Below, piece after piece: positions 46,686 through 59,382 of a stretch of 64,000 nucleotides of DNA. Origin of the DNA: Ophiura sarsii (lineage: Eukaryota; Echinodermata; Ophiuroidea; Amphilepidida; Ophiuridae); NCBI GenBank assembly GCA_035610835.1, contig CM069455.1:21279874-21343873 (forward strand). The letters run 5' to 3'. The first letter of the stretch is position 1. Every line of letters starts with the position of its first letter. The position numbers and the translations under genes were made by a program. A model generated the notes under the pieces. The model saw only the letters and a list, made by a program, of their open reading frames with translations, had not been told where the DNA came from and did no database searches.

Positions 46686-47131
46686 CACAAATGTGACGTG
46701 TTCTACCAAAACCAGACGGAATTGGGCAGAGCTCCAAACTGAGAAATAGCCCAAAACATAATTGGGGGTGATTTTGGGGGAATTTGAGTTTCTGGTAAAT
46801 AATTAATCTTCAGAGTGTTTATAACAATATTGTGAAAGATTCAGATTAAAAAATCATCCTAAATTTATGTTTCAGTGATTTAAAAAAATCCTAGTTCTAG
46901 TAAAAAGCCTAGTTCTAGTAACTTTAAAGGGCGATATCTCAGTTTGGAGTTTTCATAAAGACCGTAAAAGACGAACTTGAAAATGATGTAACCCCGCTTT
47001 GGGAAGTCCGATTAAAAAAAGAGAGGTACCACTGTAAAGCTGAAGATCTCTAGTTTAATAATCAATTACTAACTCAATTTTGATATCTTTCCCAATTGTG
47101 TCTGGTTTGGGTAGAACACGTCACAAATTGT
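46686..47131. mobile_element. 445-bp inverted-repeat element
   Basis: AATGTGACGTGTTCTACCAA with ACCAGAC...AATTGGG is mirrored by CCCAATTGTGTCTGGTTTGG and the following CGTCACA. Inner arms GAGCTCCAAACTGAG and CTCAGTTTGGAG also pair. There is no ORF; the superfamily is unknown. Confidence 0.65.
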
Positions 47132-47610
47132 AATTAGGGTGCCAGGCCAAACCATATTCATTTTTGTTCAATTACCACCTACAAGAGGACATTAAACATT
47201 TCTGATATTCAAGAGGTTTTCAATCCAATATAAAAACAGGTGTGTTTTTTGGCAGGTGGCCCAAATTACAAGATAATAATTTATACGATGCTACAAAAGA
47301 TCACACAATATCTGATATAAAACTAGGAAAAGGGTACAAAATACCTTCTATCTACAAGAACTATTATTATACTGTACTGTTTGTTTATTCAGTGCATCTT
47401 CATTTTTGAGTGTACAAATAAATATTTGAAGATTGTTATCGAAAACTAATAAATAATCCTCCAAGATTTTTAAATGCAAGTTTCTATTCAAAATTGTTAA
47501 TTTATGTCCAATGGCTGATAGATTTTTGGTTTTTTTGAAAGACTTTTGTTATAAAACTGGCCTGTTCTATACAAACATATGTACAAATTCCTGATAGATG
47601 ACATTGATCC

Positions 47611-47855
47611 TTACACTTTCCATGCAAGTGGCTTCTGCAGACGACATTCTAAATGTTCACAAAATGTTTCAAAAATGTCAACATTATTGAATTTCATTAC
47701 CATATTGGAATCACCATAAGAAATACATTGAAATAAGTACAACCATGCCTATAATTGGTTCAGTAATCCTTGAGATAGACTTTGAAAATTGGTAAATGTT
47801 TCTGAAAAATCTGCTTTGTTAATGATCAAACTAATAGTTGTGCGGAAAGTGTTAA
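47611..47855 (+). mobile_element. TTAA-flanked MITE family A, copy 5
   Basis: It starts TTACACTTTCCATGCAAGTGG and ends GTGCGGAAAGTGTTAA. The body is collinear with family A. The left TTAA has decayed to TTAC. Confidence 0.75.
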
Positions 47856-49746
47856 AGTGTCATGGGCTTGCAAGAACATTGTGACATTTTGTAGGAGAAG
47901 CATTTTTTGTTTTCAATTTGGTTAACTTCATTATTGTTAAATAACAAGCTTAATTATTAAGCGAATCCAATTTCACTTGTAAAAAAGTAAAGACTCATGC
48001 CAAGCTATCCTCGCGTGTGGAGTGCCCATCTCTCTTTTCTTACATGTAGCATTTGAGCCGACTCCTCCATGTAATATCAGCTGTAGGGGGTTCGCCACTC
48101 CTCTCGCACAGCGAGTCTGCTTTAGTTCCCAGCATGAATTAATGCTGGTACCCATTTAACAAAGACTGTAAAATGGCTTAAAATGTGTGGATTTCCCTAT
48201 ATTTTCATAACTAATAATTATATTTGGCCGACAATGTCACTCATGGCGTTATTACATTCCCACAACGAAATAAGATCTATAGATTGCAGAAACGATGAGC
48301 CTAATTTGTGCTTCATTCTGGCTCTGAAGGGGGAGGGGGGAAGTAGGCCAACAAAAAACTGTGGTGTAGTAGGGTTAGGGTTAAGGCTATTTTCAATCAA
48401 ATATTACATAATTGATTCCCCCCTCTTAATATCATCTGTGGCCATTTTATTTACCCTGAGTATTACAAATGGCACTGAACTACATGATATAAACATTAAA
48501 AATGGAGGACAATACCAGTACCTGAAACCTGTTTTACATCTATAAAATATATCTTTGAAACATACCTTTATTTTGCTTAGTCCAATGTTAAGCTAATTAT
48601 TATAACCGGTTCAGTATAGGTAGTGGCTTATAGGTAGGTAGACCCTATTTAGAAGGTACAATAACTCATATTCTACCATATTTGCTCTAAATCAGGTTCA
48701 CCTGGTAACCCTCTGGGGATTAAATTAAGCCATTGCGGACCAAACCAGGTACCAAAAACAAAATAATGGGCTTGCCTTTATCAATCAGGGATGCATACTG
48801 ATACAAGATAAGTATGCAGGTATTAATGCTTCACCTGAAAGATGAAATCACTTCCTTGAGGAAACAAAATAAACATAATTGTTAAATATAAGTAAAGTGT
48901 TTAACGGGTTCGCCGTCCGACAAGTTTTAATTGTGTAATTGTTAAACTTGGAACCTTCAATATGTAGGTTGACCTTTTTTTTACCACCGTATACTGAACA
49001 GGCTATAACAATGATGATGATCTTGTTTACTTGATGCAATTTTTAATTAAATTTATACAAATACATCATCATTCAATTTATGTTTCATCCACTGATACTC
49101 TCTTGTGTTTGAATGGACTATATGTATATATGCAAGTCCCATTTATGGAGTATATTGTTCTGGAGTCCAGCCGAGATATAAAAACCTGAGAAAATTATCA
49201 TAATTTCTCCATCACATACAATGTTTTAAATACAATTTGTTTGTTTGGCGTAACAGGCTACATGTAGGTTTATATGCAGGCAGTTTTTCTCTGTCTTCAA
49301 GGTACTATAATTTGATTGTTTGGGCTATTGTTGCTCTAACAATCAAGCTGTTTGTTCTTTCAAATAGAAAAAGAACAATTTGGCTAGGTTTTTTGAAGCC
49401 GGAGATCTGCATTACAATGTATGCCAAATAATTTGTTACCAATAAAATCAATGAGAAATAATAAACAGGGATGCAAGTGGGTGATTGATCCATTCCTGAA
49501 CTTTTTACGCGAACTTGGCCAATCGTTTGCGTGCGACATCAAACTTTCATGGGGGCTCAACTAGAGAATAGACTACACCATGTTTGCCTCTTTTTATGCT
49601 GAAATATCAACATCCGGTTCCGGAAATGCAACAACACCAACAACAATAACAACAACATAAAACAAAAATTCCATAAACCCTGATTTCTTTTTATGGCCTC
49701 CTTTCCGGAAATCCAGAAATGTCCAGAAGTCTTGCATCTCTTGTGA
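47856..49746. other. Downstream flank of the TMEM35B-like gene
   Basis: No exon, repeat or RNA gene could be supported. The 3' UTR of the gene presumably occupies the upper part. Confidence 0.45.
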
Positions 49747-49857
49747 CTACCAATGTTGATGACGATTACCGAAGAGTAAGAATCCACAGAGAGCAGCACA
49801 TACACCTGGCATTAGGAGGCTAGCTGGGGGATCCTGTAGTACTAGAAGCATGTACAC
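49747..49857 (-). other. TMEM35B: TMEM35B-like exon 3, terminal
   Basis: The acceptor is TGTTTTCTACAG. Thirty-six codons encode the fourth helix and end NRHQHW then TAG. No AATAAA was found close downstream on this strand, so the 3' UTR end is unknown. Confidence 0.8.
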
Positions 49858-52800
49858 CTGTAGAAAACACATACAAGATATTTACATTATCGTTGCTGTT
49901 CTGTTAAAAACCTTGTATACATGTATCTATCTGTCTGGCCCTTCAGCATGTACAAACAGTGACATACATTTGTTGTGGACATTGGAGGGATGATTGGCCG
50001 AGGCGTCAGGACCACAATGGAGTGTCTGAGGGTGTGTGTGCCCCCCCCCCCCCCCCCCCCCCCCCCACTTTCCTCAGAAGCTGGAAGATTTTGTATTTTT
50101 TAACTCCATTCATGCAATTTAGTGAATACTTCCACTGTAGTAAAATGTCACTCCTTTGGCCATTTCAAACACCACCAATCAATCACACCGATTTTGGGTC
50201 ACATTTTGACAACTTTTGATTGTAAATTACATCAGATGTTAAATATGCGCCCAAATTTTGAAAAAATGACCCATTCATATAACACTTTTTGCATTAAAAA
50301 ATGTGTCACTAGTTAATCATCCCTAACCCTATCCACCTACATGTAGGGTTGGTCTACCCCGGGACTGTCTACCCTGGGTGGAAAGTCATGTGGGTATTTC
50401 CATTGCTGCATATATATGCATAACATTGGGAGGATGATTTCATAGGCCAGCCACCCCCCCCCCCCCCCCCCCACCCCTGGTCAAATGTGGGTGGGGGCAT
50501 GATTTATGCTTATGTATTATAAAGTAATGCTTCCAACATGTAAACTTTTGGGCAGTCTGCTCTAAACATGTTAAGGGCCAAAACACATATCAAAACCTTG
50601 TGAGTGCCCTTACCCATTGATTGTATAACGCAACACTTCCTATGCATAACCATTGGGCAGTTTTACTTGATACATGATGAAGGGTCAGTAAAACATGCGT
50701 TCGTATCGTAGCTGTTTAAGAATGCATACAACACACATCTCAACTATTATGAAGTTAATTAACTTACCTGCAATAAACTCATTATAAACAAAGCAATGCA
50801 TGAATAATTGCGCCAGTGGTGAACTCCAAAAGCGAGAAGAGCTCCAAAGAAGACCTCCTTGACAGCAAACACCGCCCTCAACATATCTGCAGCAATATCA
50901 AAACCGATGTATTTGAGGGGGAACACACCAGCATACCGGCTGAATAGTGAAGTCTGTAATAAGAAAAAACAAGATTATTATGAAACATTTATACCAACCA
51001 CATTTCTATATCAAATTAATTGAGCTATGTTATCAAGGCTCAAGATAAGAGGGCGCTGGGCGATTTTTACCCCTCGGTCCTCCTGCCATAGCGCCCCGGT
51101 AATAATGCTGAAAAATAAACAACCGAGCGGCGAGCTGCCGCGAGCGCTGATATTTTATCCAAACCAGCGCCTGTTGATGATCGCTAAGCTTGCCTAAGAC
51201 ATCAAATTTCGATTTGACAATACGATTTAATAAAAAGTTAGCTCCCGGTAGACTGAAAGTAGCTCCTGGTTCTCAATAAATCCCATGATCCGGTCCGGGC
51301 GCTACTTTTGAAAACAGTAAAAAAACTGTTATCTTGAGCCTTGTATGTTATGCTACACAAATGCCCCGTGATATCATGTTTGGCTTGTGGGCAAATTGCT
51401 TTCGATTCAGATTATAACATTGTAAAAATTTTACATGTATGTAGTAACATTTAATGTTTACATAGTAACATTATTAAACGTTTACTGTCTTTTCCAGGGT
51501 TGGCAATCCTTTTTTAATATTAATTTTTTAAATAAATAAAAAAATCAGATTATTTATTTTAAATCAAATTTTTTATTTATTTAAATTATTTTATTTTATT
51601 TTAAGTACTAAAAATCCCTTCCAAAGACCAGTGGAATGCAAAACCCTAGCAGGTATTTACAAAAATCAAAAAATGTTTTTAAATGTCAACAATTTGCGAG
51701 CAAAAATATTGTAAAATCATTTAATTCTACGGGGAATTCTGCACCTTGAAGTTGAATTGGAAATGGATAAAATGACATCATAGCAGAAATTCACTTAAAA
51801 TTACCAGAATTAGTCATTTTTGAAACTAAAATGAAAGTTGATTTAAATCAGTGATTTTTATACCAAAATCAATTGATTTATGTTAATCACAATTTAAATC
51901 AGCCAACCAACCCTGGTTTATTCCATGTATCACAGTTTACTTTGTGCACAAGACAAAGATGTAACTGTGCCACTGACTCACTGACACTTTGACACAAAAA
52001 GAAACTGAACCAAATCCGATAATATGAAACGATTCTTTTAAGTTCTTGTTGACTTTATACATTTTAAACAAATTGGTGGCAGCTGTGGGATGTTTCCTAA
52101 CAGTTAACACTACAATGTTGCAAATTGATAATTCAATTACATTAGGCAAAAATAAAATTGATGCACTCAGCGACCAACCATAAAATCTTAAAAATTAGGG
52201 CCACAATTCTTTTTTTAGATTTCAATTTTACATAAATTGTCAAAATATATAAAGCTATTTTCTGCTTGAAATGAATAAGATTGCTTGAATAAATTGTTTT
52301 TAAATTAACTAGAAACATTAGTCAAATTGACATTTACCAATTTTGTCTTGACATGAACCACAGTCTGTCAGTAATGTTGTCATCAAAAAACAACAAAAAA
52401 TCGACCAGCTGACCCGACTTCAAGATTGTTGGCACTTGAGGGCAACGCAACAATTTAGTTTTTGCCTTACTGAATAGCCAAACCATCAAGGTAAACAAAA
52501 CTCCATGCTTGCAATTCATACCAATGACCATTCAATTCAATTATACACTAAGATGCACTAAGAAAGCCAACCACTACTAGTCTACTATGATTTGAAATAC
52601 CAATTGGCGGCAGCTGTGGGATGCTTCAGTTTAAACAAGCACACAAATGAAATTCATGATTCTAATCCAAATCCATATTCAACTTAGTTTGTGTACTTAT
52701 GACCACTGAGCACCCCGGGACACTATCTTACTCTGCTTTAAATACATGACTACATGGGTCATGGTAATACTAAAATAGTGTTTTGAATTTTAATAAATTG

Positions 52801-53324
52801 GCGACTAATTATCGCGAATACTTTTTTTGAAGACTTTTTACTAAGTATTTACTATTAGACTACTTATTACAATACTTATTTTTATATTCCCAAAATCAAA
52901 CATACCTTGGATAACAATAACATACTTTGGATGCCAGTAACACGCCCTCTTGGCCTCATGATGAGTGTGGCTGGGTTGACATGTTATTGTTAGACTAGAG
53001 GCCGAGGGACCCACAATATAATGTAATTAAACTTATTTTTTATAAGTCCACATTATTATATTATTAGTAATGACTTTAATAAAGTCTTTATAACTTATAT
53101 TCCCTCCCAACCCGCTTTGTTCAGATCGGACTACTAGCTTCAGAGTTTAGTGTCTTATGCATTTTATTATCATTTACTTTGTTCATATTGTTTTTAGGCC
53201 TACATTACAAATTTAAGCTTACCATGTGTCCATGAGCAGGGTTTAATGGGGCGACCTTGGGCAGAGCAACGGCCACAAAGAACAGTCCCAAACCAACACA
53301 CAAATAATGCAAATTGACACCCAT
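49747..53324 (-). CDS. TMEM35B: TMEM35B-like multi-pass membrane protein, three exons
   Basis: Three exons read from the minus strand: 53324-53223 (34 codons), 50953-50768 (62 codons) and 49857-49747 (36 codons plus TAG). All introns are GT-AG and phase 0, and the joined product is 132 residues. Four hydrophobic segments are visible: about 4-22, 62-80, 83-104 and 112-126. The exon 1-2 join followed by a VFPLK motif, and the overall order of helices and spacing, match vertebrate TMEM35B of the DoxX-like TMEM35 family (usually about 150 residues). Relatives TMEM35A/NACHO act as receptor-assembly chaperones in the endoplasmic reticulum; the role of TMEM35B is poorly known. The protein lacks the long basic tail of the vertebrate protein. 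Intron 1 (2.3 kb) holds two hAT-like MITEs, one only 80 bp from the exon 2 acceptor. Confidence 0.82.
50040..50066 (+). repeat. C-tract in TMEM35B intron 2
   Basis: An uninterrupted run of about 26 C (G on the sense strand); a second run lies at 50455-50472 in the same intron. Confidence 0.9.
50768..50953 (-). other. TMEM35B: TMEM35B-like exon 2
   Basis: It is bounded by TTATTACAG and GTAAGTT splice sites, 186 bp, open in one frame only without stops. It holds the VFPLK motif and the second and third hydrophobic segments. Confidence 0.85.
51034..51343. mobile_element. 310-bp hAT-like MITE in TMEM35B intron 1 (8-bp TSD)
   Basis: CAAGGCTCAAGATAA ends and complement are flanked by TATGTTAT (51026-51033 and 51344-51351). 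The interior is CpG-rich (GAGGGCGCTGGGCG, GAGCGGCGAGCTGCCGCGAG), unlike the intron. It lies 81 bp from the exon 2 acceptor, on the far side of the likely branch point. Confidence 0.85.
51495..51915. mobile_element. 421-bp hAT-like MITE in TMEM35B intron 1
   Basis: Ends are CAGGGTTGG and CCAACCCTG, with flanks GTCTTTTC and GTTTATTC, a decayed 8-bp TSD. The ATTTAAAT-rich interior has inverted TGATTTAAAT words near both ends. It is non-coding. Confidence 0.65.
52070..52640 (+). repeat. GGCAGCTGTGGGATG direct repeat pair
   Basis: ATTGGTGGCAGCTGTGGGAT (about 52073) recurs as ATTGGCGGCAGCTGTGGGAT (about 52602) within intron 1. It is short and of unknown origin. Confidence 0.5.
53223..53324 (-). 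other. TMEM35B: TMEM35B-like exon 1 (coding part)
   Basis: ATG at 53324 follows GAAA, a good eukaryotic start context. The exon encodes the first membrane helix and ends at ATG|GTAAGC. A C/T-rich stretch with CAG at about 53339 upstream could be an acceptor for a 5' UTR exon. Confidence 0.82.
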
Positions 53325-55199
53325 TTTCTACCGTCTAAAACAGGTTACAGAATATGAGCGATCTGCCAAGGTGCAGGAAAACAAAGCTCGCAAGTTCAGG
53401 TTGTATTCGACTGCAAAACGGAACAGCTGAGTGATGTATATCGGCGAATCGATGTGTGGTGTTTGATCAATCGATGTTTTTGTGTAAACAACGCTGAAGT
53501 GACGCGACGCATTTAATCTTTTGAACAGTCTAAAATTAAAACACATGTGCAAGGCAAGCTACTGATATCAGACCGGTTTATGGTTGACCTGAGGAAAAGA
53601 CTAATGAAAAAACCTTTTTTTCTACAAATTGATCGGAGATGGCAGTAAACACTAGCTCCGTTAATGCCAGACTGGTTAATGCAGACTCCTATAAGGCAGT
53701 GGCGGAATCAAAAATAATACTAGATTTTGGGCAAAAGGCATTTGCACACTAATCAAGAATCTCAATCTCATCTCAGAAGGAATTTGTTCACGATGAGAGT
53801 TATCAACCAGTGAAATGAGCTGCATACAGATGTGGTCAACGTGACACATATTGGACAAAAATAGGATATGGAATCATAAAGACTAACAGCCTAATTAATT
53901 CTATCAAACCCTTGAAGGGACATAATGTCATGTTTATTTTATTGTTTTGTTTAATTAATTCACTTCAGAATTCAAGATGAACATCAAAAATTGCCATTAT
54001 TGTTGTTTCTACTAAAAAAAACCAGCAAAACTTGATTAAAACAATGTTTTAAATATGTTGGAATAAATACTGGTTGCGGCTCTACCAGCTTTTTTGAATC
54101 GACGTTTTGTTGTACAAAGAGGGCTGATTTTTCTTAATCCTTATAGGAGTGTAAGTTCATACATGTAATAGGCCTACAATTGTAAAAATATACAAATCCC
54201 AATTTCTACATTATATTTTTGTAATTGAGGGCGCTGCCTCCACCACATTTCTTTATGCCCCTTAAAGTGTAAGTGCATGTGAGTGAATTATTTTTCCTCA
54301 TATCGTAATCATAGCCAACTCATAGCCATACTACTACTAGGCTACGGATGGGATTACTATGTCAAGTGTTGTGTTTTGTTTTAGCTTTTGTGACACCCAT
54401 TTACACTTTTCCGATCACTCGTTTAGAGATTCTAATCTCAAGCCCGGAGAAGGCCTAGAGAAAAGAAATAATGATCAGAGTTCCAATCTGGAGACGAGTT
54501 GACGAGCAACTAATCGTGTTAAAATAATTAAATAACTCATAACCTACATCATCAATCAAATGTATTAATGAAATAAAGTTCATGATTAATTACATCATCG
54601 TTGTCAGTCGTCCTTGGACGGACGGAACAGTGGAAGAAGCTGACACCTATTGGTACCCGGCATCTCGTATTTTTCATCATGAGCTGTGAAATATCACTAG
54701 ATCAAGACCCGCGGTACCCATGTCCTTTGCAAAGCTGTCAGATTGGTAGTGTTTTCCTGCCACTGTAAAAAAGGCAATATTTAGGAGTCCAGAACATCAA
54801 GTGGGAGATAGGCTGGTCCTTATGCGTACGCAGTGCCCTGCAAACTGTAGACACCTCTTTTTTCTTTTTTTACTTTTTGTATATATATATACACGAGTAG
54901 AGCAAATGTGAACAATAGCCCAACAGACATTAACAAAGTTATATGAACTGAGTGATTACAAATCAAACGGGTAACTCTCAACAGAGAGCTCTGATGGGCC
55001 AATCAATTGGTTCACAACTCAGAAAATAATCAAAAATACAAGTAAACACAATTAGGCTAGTAAAAAAGCCAATGAAAGTGGCGTGGGATAGGAATAGGAT
55101 AAACACCCAAACATAGAGAATAACATCAACAAATAAGAGAAGAAAAATAATAGCTGGAGGTCATTGATACATCAAGAGAGCTTAGCCAACATACTCTGA
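53325..55199. other. Upstream flank of the TMEM35B-like gene
   Basis: The 250 bp next to the start hold CpG-bearing sequence (GTGACGCGACGC, ATATCGGCGAATCGATG), likely 5' UTR and promoter. Farther out no element or gene is visible. Confidence 0.4.
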
Positions 55200-56165
55200 A
55201 GAGTTGGAGAGAAAGTGTCTGTTAACACGACATTTTAAAGATTGTAGTTCTTCCTCTTGGATGTTGCCAACAACATCCTGGAAGACTGTTCCACAGTGGA
55301 ACAGCTGTATCGATTAAGCAGCAAGTTCTGGCAGGCGGCAGTGAAAGGCATGATCTGGCATTGCAACACTTGAACGCGTAGCACGACGATGAACATATGA
55401 TGTGGGGAGCAATGCTGCTAAATCTGATCTTGTGGGCAGTGGTTGGTGTGCATTTTGTACAAGACCATGGCTCTGCTGCTATACCTGTCACCTGTGAAGT
55501 AAGCTTGTGATGCTGAGATGCGATAGACCAGTAGCATCATGAGCTCCAATGATCTTGAGTGCCTTCCTTTGGATGTTGTCAAGCTGGCTTAATAGTAGGT
55601 GAAGCGCTAGACCAGCCTAGTAAAGCATGCTCCATTGCGCTACGGACTTGTGATTTGTACACAGGAGATCTGCCCAATGCCGTCAATTTATTTGCAACCT
55701 TGCGAAGAGCGCCGAGCCTCTGGCCAGCCCTGATTGAGACTGCCGAGATGTGTTTGGACCAAGTCAGCTTCCGCGCTTGCTATCAATGGTAACACCCAGG
55801 ATTTCCAGTTTGTCTGCAGATGGTAGCTTGCAGTCACCAATTTAGAGTTCAAGTTGGGATGGGGTTCTCTTCCTAGAGATTACCATGGTCTTGCACTTGA
55901 TAGGCTCAAAGGTCACTTTCCATTTATCAGCCCACGCTTTCATCACTGTTAAGGCTAGCAGATACTGCATTGGAGCTGGTTGAAGACTTAATGGGTGCAA
56001 ATAGTGTTGAATCGTCAGCGTACAGATAGAGCTCGTTGTCACAGACATCTACAAGGTCATCAATGAAGACAGAAAACAGTAGTGGACCAAGGATAGATCC
56101 TTGTGGAACAGAAGCATTTATGGGTGCAGTGTTGGATGCCGCCCGACATGACAGGGGAACTGACA
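55200..56165 (-). pseudogene. Non-LTR reverse transcriptase remnant, YADD type, copy A
   Basis: The minus strand encodes, with several stops and frameshifts, FIDDLVDVC, LYLYADDSTLFA (YADD at 56022-56011), ADKWKVTFEPIKCKTMVIS, LEILGVTID, LTWSKHIS, YKSQVRSAMEHA and a final AVPLWNSLPG. These are RT palm, thumb and C-terminal blocks of CR1/Jockey-like elements. The N-terminal half is absent and at least three frame breaks occur, so it is dead. A second copy of the same family is at 57600-58300. Confidence 0.8.
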
Positions 56166-56219
56166 GGGGAGGGATATGTCAACATACACATCCTTCAATT
56201 CGATCCTCAAACCTTCTAG

Positions 56220-57540
56220 GTTTCTGAGCCATATATAGTAGGATACTTTCTATGCCCTGAAAAAAAATGATTTTGATGTTTCTATCAAGTTTGGAATTCC
56301 AGATTTTAAGTTTGTTGCATGCAACCCATGCCTGAGCTCTCTGGCACTTGAAGTCATGTAATAAATCGAGTATCCTATATACTTGAAATCCTTAATGTAA
56401 GCTCAGAGTCAGGGTGTTTGGACATTGGGTGTAGTGTAGGTATATTCACAAGGAAGGTCTTAGTCTTTCCGACATTAAGATGGATCCCGACACAACTGGA
56501 GGCATCCTCTACACTCTGCAAAATATCTTCAGCTGAAGCAATGGATGATGCCAGATAATTAGTGTTATATCATCGGCAAAATCTAGATCATTATAGGCGC
56601 ATTTCAGGATATCTCCTGGTGTTTTCTTTCCTCAATGAGGATGCCAGTAGAGTGTTGGATATCCTTCAAAGCATGTCGCATGACATAGTCAAGCACAATA
56701 ATGAAAAGGAAGGGGGCTAGCTGTCTCCTTGCAGTACATCTTCCATAATCTGGAAATGATCAGTGTTACCATTTAGCATGTTTAGTGTAATCACCGAAGA
56801 AATAATATATATATTGCCTTGATTGCATCAATGATGATGGAATTCCATATAGTGCTTGTATGATTTCAAACGTGCGGTCTCGGTGTCGTGTATATAGAGT
56901 CGGATGATTTTGAGCAGTCAATAAACACTACGGCCAGAGGAAGATTCTTAGCTTTCATGCCTTCAATAATCCGTCTAAGGGCCAGAATCTGAGAGATGGT
57001 TGATCTCTGCTGCTTAAAACCATTCTGGTTCCAACGCAGTAAAGGATCAATGAAGGGTCTAATTCTGTTCTTCAAAATCATTCGGTTGAAGAGCTCCGAT
57101 TAAAGAAAAGGTGATGCCTCTGTAGTTTGATGGTTTTGTTAACGCTTTCCACGCGGCTATTATTTTTACGACACACATAACAGATTTTTCAGAAACCTTT
57201 CATAATTTTCAAAGTCTATCTCAAAGATTACTGACCAAACACTAGGCATGTTTGTACTTATTTCAATGTATTTCTCATGGTGATTCCAAATATGGTAATG
57301 AAATATAGTAATTTTGACATTTTTGAAACATTTTGTGACATTTTGGAATGTCGTCTGCAGCTGCCTGCCGCGTGGAAAGTGTTAAGACCCTTTCTTTGGG
57401 CTGGGTATTATATACCACCCTTTGACCACTGCGTAGGCTTCTCATGATGAAGTAGTAGGCGGTTGCACGGATGCAGAAGGCGGGTTTGAAGGCATCTGAC
57501 TTCCAAAGCTCACTTCCACTGATGTCATTCAACATTTTCC
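56220..57540 (-). pseudogene. Non-LTR reverse transcriptase remnant, FADD type, split by a MITE
   Basis: From 57535 down: FKPAFCIRATAYYFI-like and KPSNYRGIT blocks, GFKQQRSTISQILALRRIIEG (57038-56975), VVFIDCSK (56940-56910), QGD box (56734-56715), FLFIIVLDYVMRHAL and DLDFADDITLI (FADD at 56580-56569). These are RT fingers and palm. A stop and frameshift lie in the QGD box, and TTAA-MITE copy 6 (57139-57385) interrupts it just before NYRGI. Sequence blocks differ from the YADD copies, so this is a different clade. It has no endonuclease left. Confidence 0.8.
57139..57385 (-). mobile_element. TTAA-flanked MITE family A, copy 6, inside an RT remnant
   Basis: This is the best-preserved copy, with TTAACGCTTTCCACGCGGC at one end and GCCGCGTGGAAAGTGTTAA at the other. 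It splits the FADD-type reverse transcriptase remnant just before its NYRGI motif, dating the MITE after that retrotransposon. Confidence 0.85.
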
Positions 57541-57599
57541 ATCCAAGCTATGCCGTGTTTGCTGGCGGGATGCTTGTCGGACCTCCCTGTGTTAATTCA

Positions 57600-58300
57600 A
57601 TGCTGCTGCTGCGACAGGCAGTGGTGAGTTGAAATGTGACAGAGCAGTAACTTCGAGAGCACCAAAGATTTTGAGTGTCCTCTTTTGGATCGCCAATCAA
57701 GCTGTCTTAGGATATAAGGTGAAGCGCTCGACGCCCTGCATATGAAGCATACCGTACTCCGTTATGCTGCGGAATTGTGATTTGTAAACGTTGGATTCAA
57801 TTTATTTGCAGCCAAGCTTCTGGTCAGCTTTGGTTGTGATAACCGAGATGTGTTTTGGCCAAGTCAGCTTGCTTGGGTAACACCCCACGGATCTCTAGTT
57901 CTTCTTCAGATGATAGTTTGCAGATGCAGTCTCTAACGTAGATTTTAAGTTTCGGATGGGGTTCTCTTCCTGGACATGCTGGAGATTACCAATGTCTTGC
58001 AATTGGTAGGCTCATAGGTCACTTTCCATTGTCAGCCTATGCTTGCATGATTGCTAAGATCTATGTTCAGGCTAGCCACTACGTGACTACTGCGTTAATT
58101 ATATAGTTAATTGCCTATGATGGGTGCGAAGAGTGTTGAGTCTTCAGCGTATATAGAGATCATTATCACAAACATCTATATACAAGATCATCAATACAGA
58201 CAACGTGGACCAAGGATAAATCCTTGTGGAACAGAAACATTTATGGGAGCAGTGTCGGAAGCCTGATCTGACACGATGACGACATTGATGGATGTATATC
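57600..58300 (-). pseudogene. Non-LTR reverse transcriptase remnant, YADD type, copy B
   Basis: At nucleotide level it is collinear with 55550-56160 (GGTGAAGCGCTCGACG, GATGGGGTTCTCTTCC, CCTTGTGGAACAGAAACATT). The YADD site is degraded (58141-58153) and indels are frequent. It is older and shorter than copy A. Confidence 0.72.
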
Positions 58301-58643
58301 CATGAAAGCAGTGCAGTCTTCCGGTAACGCACTTTGCCATCCGTTTGAGCAGAGTCCGTTGTGCCATACTTAAAGGTTAATAACAGATATAATTCAAAAA
58401 CTGATACCAACACTGGAGTTGATTTTTCAACTCCAGCGCCAGATTTAGGATTGAGTAATTTAGTTCCAACGTCTGATCAATTTTCAGGAATCATACAATC
58501 AAACTCCAATTTGTGAATGGGCACTCCAATAACGGCAAACCGTGTGTCCACCGACTCCACCGTTGAGTCGTCTCACACCGGTTAGCGCCCAACAACCAGT
58601 GAGAGTTAAAATGTCACTACCTGCCACAACATACAAGTGGGCA

Positions 58644-58963
58644 ATTAAAGGCATATTATTTGATCTTTTCCAGGGGGCTATAATAAATTATAAATATATT
58701 CTGAGTTACAGAGCGATACGATTCCTAATTTCTTCAAAATCATAGTTTAAAGAGTGAAAATAAACCGTGTCAGGTCTGCGCGCGCGACAACTCATTTTTC
58801 ACTCTAAATTCGCTCTAAAACCATGATTTTAAAGTAATTAGGAATCGTATCGCTCTATAACTCAGAATATATTTATGATTTATGATTAGAAATGTAAATC
58901 TGCAAGAAAATCTACTTTCTAAAACAAATCATGAATCCGCTCCCTGGAAAAGATCACATAATG
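58644..58963. mobile_element. Palindromic MITE family B, copy 3
   Basis: It begins ATTAAAGGCATATTATTTGA and ends AAAAGATCACATAATGG. The arms, with CGATACGATTCCTAATT and its complement, are well kept around a GCGCGCG centre. Confidence 0.75.
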
Positions 58964-59348
58964 GCCCAAATGATGACTTGACTTGGACTTGCAAAAAATG
59001 ACTTGGACTGCCGCAAAGAAATGACTTGATGCTTATAAAAAGGCGTCGACATAATTTATATTGGCCGTTAAATGCACAATTTAAAAATGGGTATTTTTCA
59101 CCATGTTATGAGAAACTGGTAACTTTAAAATGTAAAGAAGCATCATTTCTAGAAGTCCATGGAAATGGGAAATGGTTAACGCGCTGAAATGCGCATTTTA
59201 ATTTACGCGGGTGGTGTTTTTTTTGGGGGGCGGTGCCTTCGGGTCTTTATAGTCACTATGAAGAGTTACTTCACAACAGAAAACAGGAGGATGTCCGCAT
59301 TCCTTTTTCTTTTGCTGATTCAAAATACTTTAAAAACACGAGAGTATA

Positions 59349-59382
59349 CCCCCCCCCCCCCCCCGCCCGCCCCCCCCCCCCC

